A DNA stretch of 40,752 bases, taken from assembly GCA_029960085.1 (NCBI GenBank), contig JASCPG010000023.1, positions 1 to 40,752 on the forward strand, written 5' to 3'. The notes below the pieces were generated by a model. That model did not search any database. It was not told the DNA's origin and saw nothing but the letters and a program-made list of their open reading frames with translations. The DNA is from Microbacteriaceae bacterium PS02067 (lineage in GTDB: Bacteria; Actinomycetota; Actinomycetes; Actinomycetales; Microbacteriaceae). Shown piece by piece: positions 15,909 to 24,843 of the stretch (the stretch's first letter is position 1; each line of letters starts with the position of its first letter). A program made the position numbers and the translations under genes.

Positions 15909-16646
15909 TCAGCCGGCGGCGCCGAGCGAGGGCACCACGGGGCTCAGCGCGATCAGCAGACACGCCGTCCAGTGGCAGAGGAACGCGAGCACCGTGCACA
16001 CGTGGAAGATCTCGTGGAATCCGAAGTGCCCGGGCCACGGGTTCGGCTTCTTCAGCGCGTAGCAGATCGCGCCGCCCGTGTAGAGGAGTCCGCCGGCGAT
16101 GACGAGGATCATCATGGGCGCATTCGCCTGGAAGAGGTCCACGATGTACAGCACCGCGGCCCAGCCGAGCAGCAGATACAGCGCGACGTACAGCCAGCGC
16201 GGCGCGTTGATCCAGAAGACGCGGAACAGGATGCCGAGGAGTGCTCCCGACCACACGAGGATCAGCAGCACCGCACCCTTGTCGGGGGGCAGCGCGAGCA
16301 CCGCGAGCGGCGTGTAGGTGCCCGCGATCAGGAGCATGATGTTCGCGTGGTCGATGCGCTTGAGCACCGCCTTCGTCTTCGGACCCCAGCTGAACCGGTG
16401 ATAGAGCGCGGAGTTGCCGAAAAGCAGCACTGACGTCGCCATGAACACGGCGGCCGCCCACTTCGCGGCGGCGCCGTGCGACAGCACGATGAGGACGATT
16501 CCGGCCGCGATCGCGACGGGGAAGGTGCCCGCGTGGATCCACCCGCGCCACGAGGGCTTGAGCTCGACCTGCGCGCTCACGGCGGCCGCTTCGAGCAGCG
16601 GGAGCTGGGGCATCTCGACGCCCTCATCTGATGTGTGTTCGGGCAC
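15909..16646 (-). CDS. Hemolysin III / PAQR-family membrane protein (TrhA-like)
   Basis: A 245-residue protein with seven predicted helices in the hemolysin-III/PAQR family. The metal-binding residues are visible: SALYHRF in the first half, the KRIDHANI segment, and HFGFHEIFH near the C-terminus. Bacterial members have been linked to membrane homeostasis; true hemolytic activity is doubtful. The start is a GTG with TAGGCT 6 nt upstream, so a leaderless mRNA. It is divergent from uppS, as Rv1085c is from Rv1086 (recalled synteny). Confidence 0.9.
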   Translation of the reverse strand: MPEHTSDEGVEMPQLPLLEAAAVSAQVELKPSWRGWIHAGTFPVAIAAGIVLIVLSHGAAAKWAAAVFMATSVLLFGNSALYHRFSWGPKTKAVLKRIDHANIMLLIAGTYTPLAVLALPPDKGAVLLILVWSGALLGILFRVFWINAPRWLYVALYLLLGWAAVLYIVDLFQANAPMMILVIAGGLLYTGGAICYALKKPNPWPGHFGFHEIFHVCTVLAFLCHWTACLLIALSPVVPSLGAAG

Positions 16647-16652
16647 GCCTCG

Positions 16653-16658
16653 AGCCTA
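16653..16658 (-). promoter_or_regulatory. -10 box of the hemolysin-III gene
   Basis: TAGGCT on the minus strand, 6 nt before the GTG at 16646. It lies back-to-back with the uppS -10 box 34 bp away. Confidence 0.5.
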
Positions 16659-16692
16659 CTCACGCGCGTATGCCGACGAGCACATACGCGAG

Positions 16693-16698
16693 TAGCGT
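16693..16698 (+). promoter_or_regulatory. -10 box of the prenyl diphosphate synthase gene
   Basis: TAGCGT, 6 nt before the GTG at 16705. The two divergent promoters must share their upstream DNA because only 58 bp separate the start codons. Confidence 0.5.
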
Positions 16699-16704
16699 AG
16701 GGGC

Positions 16705-17490
16705 GTGACGTCCACACGGTCCGGAGAAGGGCGAGGCTTCCTCTATCGGCTCTACAGCTCCCGGCTGAGGAAGCGGCTCACGCCGGAGGTCGTGCCGCAC
16801 CACGTCGCGATGATGATCGACGGCAACCGGCGCTGGGCGCGTCAGGCGGGCCTCGCGACCGTGGCAGACGGTCACCGCGCGGGGGCTGCCAAGATGCACG
16901 AGTTCCTACGATGGTGCGACGATCTCGGCATCCGGGTCGTGTCGCTGTACCTGCTCTCGAACGACAATCTCCGCAAGCGCGACTCGCAGGAGCTGTCCGA
17001 TCTCATCGAGATCATCGCCGAACTGGCCGACGAACTCTCGCACGAACCGGGATGGCGTGTGCAGATCGTCGGACGGGTGGATGCCCTGCCGACCGAACTC
17101 GCCCGGGTGCTGCGGACGGCGGAGGAGCGCACCGCGGGGAACACCGGCCTGCACGTCAACCTCGCCGTCGGCTACGGCGGGCGCGGCGAGATCGTGGATG
17201 CCGTGCGGAGCATCATCGCCCAGCACCAGTCGAGCGGCGGGTCGATGGAGGAGCTCGCCGCCAGCCTCACTCCCGAGCAGATCGGCGAGCACCTCTACAC
17301 CGGGGGACAGGCCGACCCCGACCTCGTCATCCGCACGTCGGGGGAGCAGCGGCTGAGCGACTTCCTGCTGTGGCAGTCGGCCCACTCGGAGTTCTACTTC
17401 GTTGAGGCGCTCGGCCCCGACCTCCGCGAGGTTGACTTCCTGCGCGCGATCCGCGACTTCGCGACGCGCGACCGGCGCTTCGGCGGCTGA
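16705..17490 (+). CDS. uppS: cis-Prenyl (isoprenyl) diphosphate synthase, short-chain type
   Basis: A 261-residue cis-prenyltransferase that condenses isopentenyl diphosphate with an allylic primer. D39 in MMIDGNRRWAR is the catalytic Asp of region I. Later regions are present: SLYLLSNDNLRKR, NLAVGYGGRGEI, and RTSGEQRLSDFLLWQSAHSEFYF. The synteny with a hemolysin-III gene resembles Rv1086, the enzyme making short Z,E-farnesyl diphosphate in M. tuberculosis, rather than the long-chain Rv2361c. Product length cannot be read from the sequence alone. A second uppS-type gene is expected elsewhere in the genome. The start is the leaderless GTG. Confidence 0.92.
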   Translation: MTSTRSGEGRGFLYRLYSSRLRKRLTPEVVPHHVAMMIDGNRRWARQAGLATVADGHRAGAAKMHEFLRWCDDLGIRVVSLYLLSNDNLRKRDSQELSDLIEIIAELADELSHEPGWRVQIVGRVDALPTELARVLRTAEERTAGNTGLHVNLAVGYGGRGEIVDAVRSIIAQHQSSGGSMEELAASLTPEQIGEHLYTGGQADPDLVIRTSGEQRLSDFLLWQSAHSEFYFVEALGPDLREVDFLRAIRDFATRDRRFGG

Positions 17491-17536
17491 GTCAACCCCC
17501 CTCTGCGGGGGTCGCCGGCGTGACAGAATGGCTGAT

Positions 17537-18868
17537 GTGACCGATGTGGAACCGCTGATCGAGTCGTTCGACGTCGCGGCGGGATATCTCGACTGGGCCC
17601 GGTTCGGGCCGCTCTCCCCGTCGGTGCGGGCCGAGATGCACGCCGATGCGGAGCTCCTCGGTTCGGGCCGCTCCTCCGGAGTCGACCTCGTCGGCGCACG
17701 CATCGGTGAGGCGCGGGATCTCATCGGGACGATCCTCGGCGCTCCCGCCGACGAGATCGTGCTGCAGCCGTCGACGACCCATGGCCTCGCCCATGCGCTG
17801 TTCGGGCTCGACGGCACCGTCATCGTGCCGAGCGAGGACTTCCCGTCCGTGCGCCTTATGGCCCACCGCGCCGCCGTGACCCGCGGGATGCTGGATGTGC
17901 GCGAGATCGATCCGCCGGATGGGATCGTCACTGTCGACTCCGTCGTCGACGCGCTGACGGACGACGTCACGGCCGTCGCCGTGAGCCTCGTCGACTTCCG
18001 CACCGGTGCGCTCCTCGACCTCGCGGGCCTGCGCGACGCCGTCGGCGACCGGCTCCTCATCATCGATGCCGTGCAGGCCTTCGGCGTCGTCGACGTCGAC
18101 TGGTCGGCCGCGGACGTCGTCGTCGGCAACGGCTACAAGTGGTTGCGCGCGGGTCGCGGCACGGGGTTCGCACGGTTCTCGGCGCGGGCGCGCGAGCGGA
18201 TCGAACCGGTGCTCTCGGGCATCTCGGGAATGCAGGGGGATGCCACGACGCTCGGGGTGCCCGTGCCGCGAGCCGGAGCCGCCGCCTACTCCATCGCGCC
18301 GTCCGACCCCCTGGCCGCATCCCGGCTCGCCGCATCCCTGCGGGAGATCCTCGCGGTCGGCACGGCCGATATCGCCGCGGAAGTACGGCGCCGCGCGGCT
18401 GACGTCATGAGCCTCGCCGATCGGTACGAGGTCCCTGTGCTCACCCCGCGCGACGCGCATGCGGGCATCGTCGCCCTCGTGCCGAGCGACCCGCCCGTCC
18501 TCGCGGCTGCCCTCGCCAATCACGGCGTGACCGTCACGGCACGCGGGACCAGCATTCGAGTGTCGGCGCATGTCGGCACGGGAGCCGACAGCATGATGCT
18601 GCTCGGCGACGCTCTCGCCGACGCCGCCACGGCGGGCCGGATCGTCGCCGTCGAGTACGGCCGTGAGGAGCTCGGCGGGGAGCCCGACGCCCCGGAGGTC
18701 ATCACGATCGACCTGCCCGAGCCGGCGCCGGCCGATGAGCCCGAGTCCGTGCTCGAAGCGGTCGAGGCGACCGACGACGCTACCGGCGGGGGAGACGGCA
18801 CCGAGCCGGAGGCGCTTACTGCCGATGTCGTGATCGCCGTCGTCGACGACGAGTCCATCGAGAATTAA
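17537..18868 (+). CDS. Class V aminotransferase-like protein with acidic tail
   Basis: A 443-residue fold-type I PLP protein resembling cysteine desulfurase/kynureninase-type class V aminotransferases. D177 in IIDAVQ pairs with the PLP nitrogen, and K201 in VVGNGYKWLRAGRGTGF is the Schiff-base Lys. The active-site loop Cys of true desulfurases is not evident, so the reaction is unassigned. The last ~70 residues (from about EYGREELGG) are acidic and Pro/Ala-rich, beyond the catalytic fold. The GTG at 17537 is preferred because CAGAAT ends 7 nt before it; an ATG at 17528 is the alternative. Confidence 0.8.
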   Translation: MTDVEPLIESFDVAAGYLDWARFGPLSPSVRAEMHADAELLGSGRSSGVDLVGARIGEARDLIGTILGAPADEIVLQPSTTHGLAHALFGLDGTVIVPSEDFPSVRLMAHRAAVTRGMLDVREIDPPDGIVTVDSVVDALTDDVTAVAVSLVDFRTGALLDLAGLRDAVGDRLLIIDAVQAFGVVDVDWSAADVVVGNGYKWLRAGRGTGFARFSARARERIEPVLSGISGMQGDATTLGVPVPRAGAAAYSIAPSDPLAASRLAASLREILAVGTADIAAEVRRRAADVMSLADRYEVPVLTPRDAHAGIVALVPSDPPVLAAALANHGVTVTARGTSIRVSAHVGTGADSMMLLGDALADAATAGRIVAVEYGREELGGEPDAPEVITIDLPEPAPADEPESVLEAVEATDDATGGGDGTEPEALTADVVIAVVDDESIEN

Positions 18869-18891
18869 CACGTACGCAACCTTCGGGCGGC

Positions 18892-19041
18892 GTGTCGCTT
18901 GCCTCCCGTCATCCCCCGCCGACGTACGGTCATCACATCGGGCAAGGCGCCCGGTCGAGTCGGCCTTCCACTGACTCGTGGCTCGCGGCCGACTCGAGGA
19001 TTCCGGGTGGGACACCCACCCGGGACGGGAGCGGGTTGTGA
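18892..19041 (+). CDS. 49-codon small ORF overlapping phoH2 (PhoAT-like candidate)
   Basis: A GTG-started frame of 49 codons whose TGA overlaps the phoH2 GTG as GTGA. In mycobacteria phoH2 is preceded by the overlapping small gene phoAT, proposed as its antitoxin-like partner. This ORF has the same placement. The predicted peptide is rich in Pro, Ser, Arg and Gly and resembles nothing I know. About three quarters of its third codon positions are G or C, lower than in neighbouring genes, so coding is uncertain. The same DNA contains two perfect hairpins. No clear Shine-Dalgarno precedes its start. Confidence 0.4.
   Translation: MSLASRHPPPTYGHHIGQGARSSRPSTDSWLAADSRIPGGTPTRDGSGL
18955..18997 (+). 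repeat. Inverted repeat in the phoH2 leader (11-bp arms)
   Basis: TCGAGTCGGCC (18955-18965) and GGCCGACTCGA (18987-18997) are perfect complements around a 21-nt loop, 41 bp before the phoH2 start. They lie inside the 49-codon ORF. Confidence 0.6.
19003..19023 (+). repeat. Hairpin just upstream of phoH2 (9-bp arms)
   Basis: CCGGGTGGG and CCCACCCGG form a perfect stem with a 3-nt loop, ending 14 nt before the phoH2 GTG. It could hide or expose the ribosome-binding region GGGAGCGGG that follows. Confidence 0.6.
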
Positions 19042-20387
19042 CCACACGAGTTCCAGCGCAGCAGCAGACCATCGACGAGGCCGCAGAGGTCGAACAAGAC
19101 CTCCGCACGTACGTCCTCGACACGTCGGTGCTGCTGAGCGATCCGCGCGCCTTCTTCCGCTTCGCCGAACACTCCGTCGTCGTCCCGGTGGTGGTCGTCA
19201 CGGAGCTCGAAGGCAAGCGTCACGACCCCGAGCTCGGCTACTTCGCCCGGCAGGCGCTGCGCCACCTCGACGAACTGCGCATCGAGCACGGACGACTCGA
19301 CTTCCCGGTGCCCGTCGGCAAGGGCGGCACCCTCCGCGTCGAACTGGCCAACACGGATGCCTCCGTGCTGCCGCAGGGCCTTCGACTGAGCGACAACGAC
19401 ACCCGCATCCTCGCCGTCGCGATGCACCTCGCGCAGGACGGGCAGGAGGTCACGGTCGTCTCCAAGGACCTCCCGATGCGCGTGAAGGCGGCCTCGCTCG
19501 GTATCAACGCGGAGGAGTACCTCGCCGAGCAGGCGGTGGACAGCGGCTGGACCGGCATCGCCGATCTGCACCTGTCGGGTGACGACATCAGTGACCTGTA
19601 CGAGTCGGAGGTCGCCTCCAGCGACCAGGTCCGCGGGCTTCCCGTGAACACGGGACTCATCATCCACTCGGAGCGCGGCTCGGCGCTCGGCCGGGTCACG
19701 GGTGACGGCGGTTTCAAGCTCGTCCGCGGCGACCGTGACGTGTTCGGCCTGCACGGACGCTCCGCCGAGCAGCGCATCGCGATCGACCTGCTTCTCGACC
19801 CCGAGGTCGGCATCGTCTCGCTCGGCGGCCGGGCGGGGACGGGAAAGTCGGCGCTCGCACTGTGTGCGGGTCTCGATGCCGTGCTCGAGCGTCAGCAGCA
19901 GAAGAAGATCATCGTGTTCCGACCGCTGTTCGCCGTCGGCGGGCAGGAACTGGGCTACCTGCCCGGCGACCAGGCCGAGAAGATGAACCCGTGGGGGCAG
20001 GCCGTGTTCGACACCCTCGGCTCTGTCGTGTCGGGGAACGTCCTCGAGGAGGTCGTCGCGCGCGGGATGCTCGAGGTGATGCCGCTCACGCACATCCGTG
20101 GCCGCTCGCTGCACGACGCGTTCGTGATCGTCGACGAGGCGCAGTCGCTCGAGCGGAACGTGCTGCTCACGGTGCTGAGCCGTATGGGCCAGAACTCGCG
20201 GGTCGTGCTCACGCACGACGTCGGGCAGCGCGACAACCTCCGGGTGGGTCGCCACGACGGCATCGCGTCGGTCATCGAGACGCTCAAGGGACACGACCTG
20301 TTCGGGCACGTGACGCTCATGCGCTCGGAGCGCTCCGCGATCGCGGCGCTCGTCACCGACCTGCTGGAGCAGGGCGAACTGAGCTGA
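19038..20387 (+). CDS. phoH2: PhoH2: PIN domain fused to PhoH ATPase
   Basis: A 449-residue protein with an N-terminal PIN ribonuclease domain (~24-165; acidic residues D28 in VLDTS, E56, D119/D121 in LSDNDT, D144 in VSKDLP) and a C-terminal PhoH-type P-loop domain (Walker [10 protein letters not shown] at 263-271, Walker B VIVDEAQS, then TVLSRMG and [10 protein letters not shown]). Mycobacterial PhoH2 is reported to unwind and cleave RNA. The GTG at 19038 overlaps a small ORF by 4 nt; an ATG at 18978 would add 20 residues encoded across both hairpins and is less likely. All key motifs are intact. Confidence 0.93.
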   Translation: MTTRVPAQQQTIDEAAEVEQDLRTYVLDTSVLLSDPRAFFRFAEHSVVVPVVVVTELEGKRHDPELGYFARQALRHLDELRIEHGRLDFPVPVGKGGTLRVELANTDASVLPQGLRLSDNDTRILAVAMHLAQDGQEVTVVSKDLPMRVKAASLGINAEEYLAEQAVDSGWTGIADLHLSGDDISDLYESEVASSDQVRGLPVNTGLIIHSERGSALGRVTGDGGFKLVRGDRDVFGLHGRSAEQRIAIDLLLDPEVGIVSLGGRAGTGKSALALCAGLDAVLERQQQKKIIVFRPLFAVGGQELGYLPGDQAEKMNPWGQAVFDTLGSVVSGNVLEEVVARGMLEVMPLTHIRGRSLHDAFVIVDEAQSLERNVLLTVLSRMGQNSRVVLTHDVGQRDNLRVGRHDGIASVIETLKGHDLFGHVTLMRSERSAIAALVTDLLEQGELS

Positions 20388-20394
20388 CCGGGCC

Positions 20395-20431
20395 TGCCCC
20401 GAGCCCGCCCGAGTGGGGTGGGCTCGGGGCA
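20395..20431. terminator. Bidirectional terminator between phoH2 and the response regulator
   Basis: TGCCCCGAGCCC (20395-20406) and GGGCTCGGGGCA (20420-20431) form a perfect 12-bp stem extended by further pairs into the loop. It lies 8 bp after the phoH2 stop, between convergent genes. Confidence 0.8.
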
Positions 20432-20480
20432 TCCGGCCGATCATCGGCTGCGCATCGACGATTCGCGCCGCGCACCGCGC

Positions 20481-21137
20481 TCACTCCCAGCGGTACCCTT
20501 CGCCGCGAACCGTCACGATGTGCTCCGACCCGAGCTTGCCGCGCAGGTAGCGGATGTAGACGTCCACGACATTCGACCCCGGGTCGAAGTCCATGCCCCA
20601 GATCCGGCTCAGCAGCAGTTCACGAGTGAGCACCTCGCCCGGGTGACGCAGGAACTGCTCGGCGAGGGCGAACTCGCGCGCCGACAGATCGACTTCGCGG
20701 CCCGCGATCGTCGTCCGACGCGCGAGCAGGTCGAGGGTGATGTCGCCGTGCGTGAGCGCCATCGTGATGGCTCCCGTCCGGTCGCGCAGGCGCGAGCGGA
20801 CGCGGGCGAGGAGTTCTGCCACCGAGAACGGCTTGGGCACGTAGTCACTCGCCCCGGCGTCCAGGCCGTCGACGGTGTCGCTCGACGACGAGCGCGCCGT
20901 CAGCATGATGACGGGTATCCGGTCATCCCGCGCTCGGAGCGCCCGCAATACCTCGAAGCCGTCGAGCGAGGGGAGACCCACGTCGAGGATGATGAGGTCG
21001 AGACCGCCCTCCAGAGCGCGCTCGAGTGCGGCCTGCCCGTCGTCGGCGACGACGGTTTCGTACCCCTCCGCGTTCAGGGCGCGGGTGACGAGCGCGACGA
21101 TGTGGGGTTCGTCGTCGACGACGAGGATTCGAGTCAT
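20481..21137 (-). CDS. OmpR-type response regulator
   Basis: A 218-residue regulator. The receiver domain (~1-115) has the acidic pair in VVDDE, phospho-acceptor D52 in LDVGLPSLDG, the Thr in MLTARS and the Lys in YVPKPF. The C-terminal winged helix (~125-218) includes DLSAREFALAEQFLRHPGEVLTRELLL and ends in VTVRGEGYRWE. The ATG at 21137 overlaps the kinase stop (ATGA), so the pair is translationally coupled. The frame stays open upstream, but that part is the kinase gene read in another frame. The signal and the regulon are unknown. Confidence 0.93.
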   Translation of the reverse strand: MTRILVVDDEPHIVALVTRALNAEGYETVVADDGQAALERALEGGLDLIILDVGLPSLDGFEVLRALRARDDRIPVIMLTARSSSSDTVDGLDAGASDYVPKPFSVAELLARVRSRLRDRTGAITMALTHGDITLDLLARRTTIAGREVDLSAREFALAEQFLRHPGEVLTRELLLSRIWGMDFDPGSNVVDVYIRYLRGKLGSEHIVTVRGEGYRWE

Positions 21138-22120
21138 CCGGAGGCCTCTCGTTGGAGCACGACATCGCCGGCACGTACCGGCGTGGGAAGGGAAGCGCTG
21201 GTGCCGATCGGGATCTCGATCGTGAACGTGGCGCCGCCACCGGGCGTCTCGGCGATCCGGCACCCGCCGCCGTGGGCCTTCGCGATCATGTCGACGATGG
21301 CGAGGCCGAGCCCAGACCCGCCGACCGACCGCTTGCCCGCGCCTCGGTCGAAGCGGCGGAAGATGCGGTGGCGCATCGCGGGCGGGATGCCCGGGCCGTG
21401 ATCGCGCACCCAGATCTGGGCCCCCGAGGGGTGCAGGGCGCTGCCGATCTCGATCGCGCTCCCCTCGGGGGTGTACTTCGCGGCGTTGTCGGCGAGTTGC
21501 AGCCACGCCTGTAGCAGCCGGTCTCGGTCGCCCCTGATGAGGCCGCCGGCAGTCTGCTCCAGGCGCCACGTGTGCGCGGGGATGACCCCGACGAGCTCGA
21601 ACACCTGACCGGTGAGCGTCGCGATGTCGACGTCACCCATGCGGAAGTTGTCCGTCTCGACGGCCGCGAGCAGGTCGATGTCGCCGATCAGTCGTGTCAT
21701 ACGGTCGAGCTCCGCGATGCCGAGATCGCGGGTCGCCGCGGCATCCGCGGGATCGTTCGGGTTCATGATCTCGAGGTGGCCGCGCACGATCGTGATGGGC
21801 GTCTTGAGCTCGTGGCGCACATCGTCGAGAAGTCGGCGGTGCGTGTCGAAGGATGCCTCGGCGCCGTCGACCGCCGCGGGTGGAGGCGTCTGATCGGCGA
21901 GCGTCCACCCGACGACCCCCGTGATCGCGAGCGTCAGGAGGGCGCCCACGACGAAGGCGAGGACGGCGCCCCACACCACTTCTGCCGTGGTGAACATGAG
22001 GACGCCGAGCACGAGCAGGGCCGTTCCCGCGAAGCCCGCGCCGACGATCGTCAGCAGAAGGCCGAGAGTACGGGGGCGGCGAGGGGGCGTGGCCCGGCTT
22101 GCCCCGACGGTGCGGTTCAC
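21134..22120 (-). CDS. Sensor histidine kinase (two membrane helices)
   Basis: A 328-residue kinase with two transmembrane helices (~19-44 and ~48-72) separated by only a few residues, so it has almost no extracytoplasmic sensor and probably senses within the membrane or through a partner. No clear HAMP domain is visible. The HisKA box holds H103 (DVRHELKTPIT), followed by the N box LADNAAKYTPEG, G1 DHGPGIP and G2 GGSGLGLAI. The start is a GTG; GATAAT lies 6 nt upstream and overlaps the fumC stop, suggesting that the pair has its own promoter besides readthrough from fumC. Confidence 0.92.
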   Translation of the reverse strand: MNRTVGASRATPPRRPRTLGLLLTIVGAGFAGTALLVLGVLMFTTAEVVWGAVLAFVVGALLTLAITGVVGWTLADQTPPPAAVDGAEASFDTHRRLLDDVRHELKTPITIVRGHLEIMNPNDPADAAATRDLGIAELDRMTRLIGDIDLLAAVETDNFRMGDVDIATLTGQVFELVGVIPAHTWRLEQTAGGLIRGDRDRLLQAWLQLADNAAKYTPEGSAIEIGSALHPSGAQIWVRDHGPGIPPAMRHRIFRRFDRGAGKRSVGGSGLGLAIVDMIAKAHGGGCRIAETPGGGATFTIEIPIGTSASLPTPVRAGDVVLQREASG

Positions 22121-22126
22121 CCTCCG

Positions 22127-22132
22127 ATTATC
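22127..22132 (-). promoter_or_regulatory. -10 box of the histidine kinase gene
   Basis: GATAAT on the minus strand (5 of 6 matches to TATAAT) overlaps the fumC stop codon and ends 6 nt before the GTG at 22120. Confidence 0.4.
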
Positions 22133-23525
22133 AACCCGCGTGGGTCATCGATAGGAGATCGAGTTTTTCGTCGAGCTGTGCTTCGGTCAGTTCGCCGCGC
22201 TCGAGGTAGCCCAGGTCGATGACCGCCTCGCGGACGGTGATGCCCTTGGCGACCGCGTGCTTGGCGATCTTCGCGGCCGCTTCGTAACCGATCAGCTTGT
22301 TCAGGGGCGTCACGATCGACGGCGACATGCCCGCGAACGCCGCGGCGCGCTCGAGGTTCGCCTCGAGACCGTCGATCGTCTTGTCGGCGAGGACGCGCAT
22401 GGCGTTCGAGAGCAGACGGATCGACTCGAGGAGGGCCGTTCCCATCACGGGAATGGCGACGTTGAGCTCGAACGAGCCCGAGGCACCGGCCCACGCGACC
22501 GTCGCGTCGTTGCCGATCACGCGCGCGCAGACCATCAGGGTCGCCTCGGGGACGACCGGGTTGACCTTTCCGGGCATGATCGAGGAGCCCGGCTGCAGAT
22601 CGGGGATGTGCAGTTCGCCGAGACCCGTGTTCGGGCCCGAGCCCATCCAGCGGATGTCGTTGTTGATCTTCGTGAGCGAGACGGCGATCGTGCGCAGGGC
22701 GCCGGATGCCTCGACGAGGCCGTCACGGTTGGCCTGCGCCTCGAAGTGGTCCTTCGCCTCGGTGATCGGAAGCTCCGTCTCGGCCGCGAGCAGCTCGATG
22801 ACCTTCTGCGGGAACCCGAGCGGCGTGTTGATGCCCGTGCCGACGGCGGTGCCGCCGAGGGGTACCTCACCCACGCGGGGGAGGACGGCCTGCACGCGGT
22901 CGACGCCCAGGCGGATCTGGCGCGCGTACCCGCCGAACTCCTGGCCGAGGGTCACCGGCGTGGCATCCATGAGATGCGTGCGGCCCGACTTCACGGCGTC
23001 CTTCCACAGCACGGCCTTCGCCTCGAGCGCGACGGCGAGGTGATCGAGCGCCGGGATCAGGTCGTCGATGAGCGCCTGGGTGACGGCGATGTGCACCGAC
23101 GTCGGGAAGACGTCGTTCGAGGACTGCGACGCGTTCACATGGTCGTTCGGGTGCACGGGGGCGCCGAGCTTCGCGGTCGCGAGGGTCGCAAGCACCTCGT
23201 TCATGTTCATGTTCGACGAGGTGCCGGAGCCGGTCTGGTACGTGTCGACGGGGAACTGGTCGTCGTAGCGCCCCGTGATGACATCGTCCGCGGCGGCGGC
23301 GATGGCATCCGCGATGTCGCCGTCGAGGGTGCCGAGGGCCTTGTTCGCGAGGGCCGCGGCCTTCTTGATGCGCGCGAGAGCCGCGATCTGCGTCGACTCG
23401 AGCCCCGTTCCCGAGATCGGGAAGTTCTCCACCGCACGCTGCGTCTGGGCGGCGTACAGGGCGTCCTTGGGCACCCGCACTTCGCCCATCGTGTCGTGTT
23501 CGATGCGGTATTCGGTCTCGGCCAT
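22131..23525 (-). CDS. fumC: Class II fumarate hydratase
   Basis: This TCA-cycle enzyme hydrates fumarate to L-malate. The 464-residue protein shows the fumarase/aspartase signature [40 protein letters not shown] and [16 protein letters not shown], all typical of fumarase C. The open frame runs another 270 codons upstream as a shadow of the carbonic anhydrase gene. The ATG at 23525 or the GTG at 23534 (three codons earlier, with AGGA 9 nt upstream) is the true start; I cannot decide between them. It follows the carbonic anhydrase by 35-45 bp and is probably co-transcribed. Confidence 0.95.
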   Translation of the reverse strand: MAETEYRIEHDTMGEVRVPKDALYAAQTQRAVENFPISGTGLESTQIAALARIKKAAALANKALGTLDGDIADAIAAAADDVITGRYDDQFPVDTYQTGSGTSSNMNMNEVLATLATAKLGAPVHPNDHVNASQSSNDVFPTSVHIAVTQALIDDLIPALDHLAVALEAKAVLWKDAVKSGRTHLMDATPVTLGQEFGGYARQIRLGVDRVQAVLPRVGEVPLGGTAVGTGINTPLGFPQKVIELLAAETELPITEAKDHFEAQANRDGLVEASGALRTIAVSLTKINNDIRWMGSGPNTGLGELHIPDLQPGSSIMPGKVNPVVPEATLMVCARVIGNDATVAWAGASGSFELNVAIPVMGTALLESIRLLSNAMRVLADKTIDGLEANLERAAAFAGMSPSIVTPLNKLIGYEAAAKIAKHAVAKGITVREAVIDLGYLERGELTEAQLDEKLDLLSMTHAG

Positions 23526-23569
23526 GTCGGTCACGTCCTCGTTTCCTGGTTTCGGGTGTGGTGTATCTG

Positions 23570-24220
23570 TCAGCCGTCGATGCCGACGGTCACGTGCGGG
23601 ATCGCGGTGCCTTCGCCGAGGCGATAGTTGGCACCCACGATGCCGAGCCGACCTTGCGCGACGGCATCGGCGATGAGACGAGACGACGACAAGATGTCGT
23701 CGATCGTGTTGCGAAGGTGGGCGATGCCGACATCCTCGGCGTCGAGTTCGCGCGGATCGATGCCGTCGCTCGCACGCAGCACGTCGCGGGCGGCGGGGAC
23801 GATCTTCGCGATGAGGCGCCAGATGTGCGGCGGCAGCTCCGGGCTCTCGAGCGTCGTCGAGTCGATCGCGGCACGGACGGCCCCGCACTCGTCGTGCGCG
23901 AGCACGATGATGAGCGGCACGTGGAGGGCCGACACCGCGTACTCGAGGCTCGCGGTCGCCGAATCCGACGCCACCTGGCCCGCATTGCGGACGACGAACA
24001 GGTCGCCGAGGCCCTGATCGAAGATGATCTCCGCCGCGAGGCGCGAGTCGGCGCAGCCGAACAGGGCGGCGCGCGGGGTCTGCGCCGCGGCGAGCTCGTG
24101 CCGGCGCTCGACGTCCTGGCGCGGATGCCGGGGCGAACCCGCGACGAAGCGGGCGTTGCCGTCCTGCATGTCCTGCCACACCGACGCGGGCGTCTCGGCG
24201 GCGCTCTGCGCGGCTGTCAT
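23570..24220 (-). CDS. Beta-class carbonic anhydrase
   Basis: Interconverts carbon dioxide and bicarbonate in the cytosol. The 216-residue protein has the zinc ligands in CADSR (C56, with D58 and R60 as the catalytic dyad) and HDECGA (H109, C112), plus the conserved VVRNAGQ segment. The ATG overlaps the DUF4245 stop by 4 nt (ATGA). Bicarbonate supply next to fumC fits anaplerosis in a general way, but the link may be only positional. Confidence 0.95.
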   Translation of the reverse strand: MTAAQSAAETPASVWQDMQDGNARFVAGSPRHPRQDVERRHELAAAQTPRAALFGCADSRLAAEIIFDQGLGDLFVVRNAGQVASDSATASLEYAVSALHVPLIIVLAHDECGAVRAAIDSTTLESPELPPHIWRLIAKIVPAARDVLRASDGIDPRELDAEDVGIAHLRNTIDDILSSSRLIADAVAQGRLGIVGANYRLGEGTAIPHVTVGIDG

Positions 24221-24843
24221 CGGGTCTCCTCACGCAGGGCGCGGATCTGGTCGGCGACGCCCTCGGCCGCGATCGCGGCGTCGGCGGCGTTGGTCTTTCC
24301 GTAGACGAGGACGGCGTCGGCACCGGCATCCGTCGACAGTGCATAGGTGATGCCGTCGGTGCGTGATGCGGCCGAGATCGTGTACTCGTCCCACTCGATG
24401 CCGTCGATCGTCACCGAGCCGGTCGGGGAGATGTTGCCGAGCTTCGCCGATGCCCACCCCTCGGGGACGTCGAAGCCCTGGCCGACGTTGACGAAGCCCT
24501 CATTCGGTGCGTACACGACGCGCCACATGCCACCCTCCATGCGCGCCGAGTTGGCGCGCCAGGTGGAGGGCACCGCGGGGACGATGACGGTGTGATCGAG
24601 CGAGGCCTGCACGCGGGCTGCGGATGCGGCGACATCGACGGGTTCGGGGTCCGGGAGCGAGCCGCGTGGCACGCCGAGTGCGATGACCGCGACGACCGCG
24701 ACCGTCACGATGAGCGCGGCGATGAGGTTCCGGAACGTCTGGCTCGAGCGGTAGACGGCGGATGCCGCGGCCTTGCGGTCGGCGGTCTCCTGCGGAGTCT
24801 CGGGGCGGCCGAGCTCCGCGACGATACGGGGTCCGTCGGCCAT
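24217..24843 (-). CDS. DUF4245 membrane-anchored protein
   Basis: A 208-residue protein with an N-terminal cytoplasmic segment, one transmembrane helix (~38-58, [21 protein letters not shown]) and an extracytoplasmic domain ([24 protein letters not shown] ... [16 protein letters not shown]). This is the DUF4245 layout known from Rv1100; its function is unknown. The ATG at 24843 shares a base with the xseB stop (TGATG), and its own stop overlaps the carbonic anhydrase start. The in-frame upstream ATG at 24903 lies inside xseB and is unlikely. Confidence 0.88.
   Translation of the reverse strand: MADGPRIVAELGRPETPQETADRKAAASAVYRSSQTFRNLIAALIVTVAVVAVIALGVPRGSLPDPEPVDVAASAARVQASLDHTVIVPAVPSTWRANSARMEGGMWRVVYAPNEGFVNVGQGFDVPEGWASAKLGNISPTGSVTIDGIEWDEYTISAASRTDGITYALSTDAGADAVLVYGKTNAADAAIAAEGVADQIRALREETR

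Noticed and set aside
17492..19216. 574-codon minus-strand open frame opposite the aminotransferase and phoH2
   Set aside because: Antisense shadow without family motifs; the plus-strand genes have intact catalytic motifs.
23526..24344. fumC open frame extended upstream
   Set aside because: The extra codons are the carbonic anhydrase gene read in a different frame; the fumarase family starts near 23525-23534.
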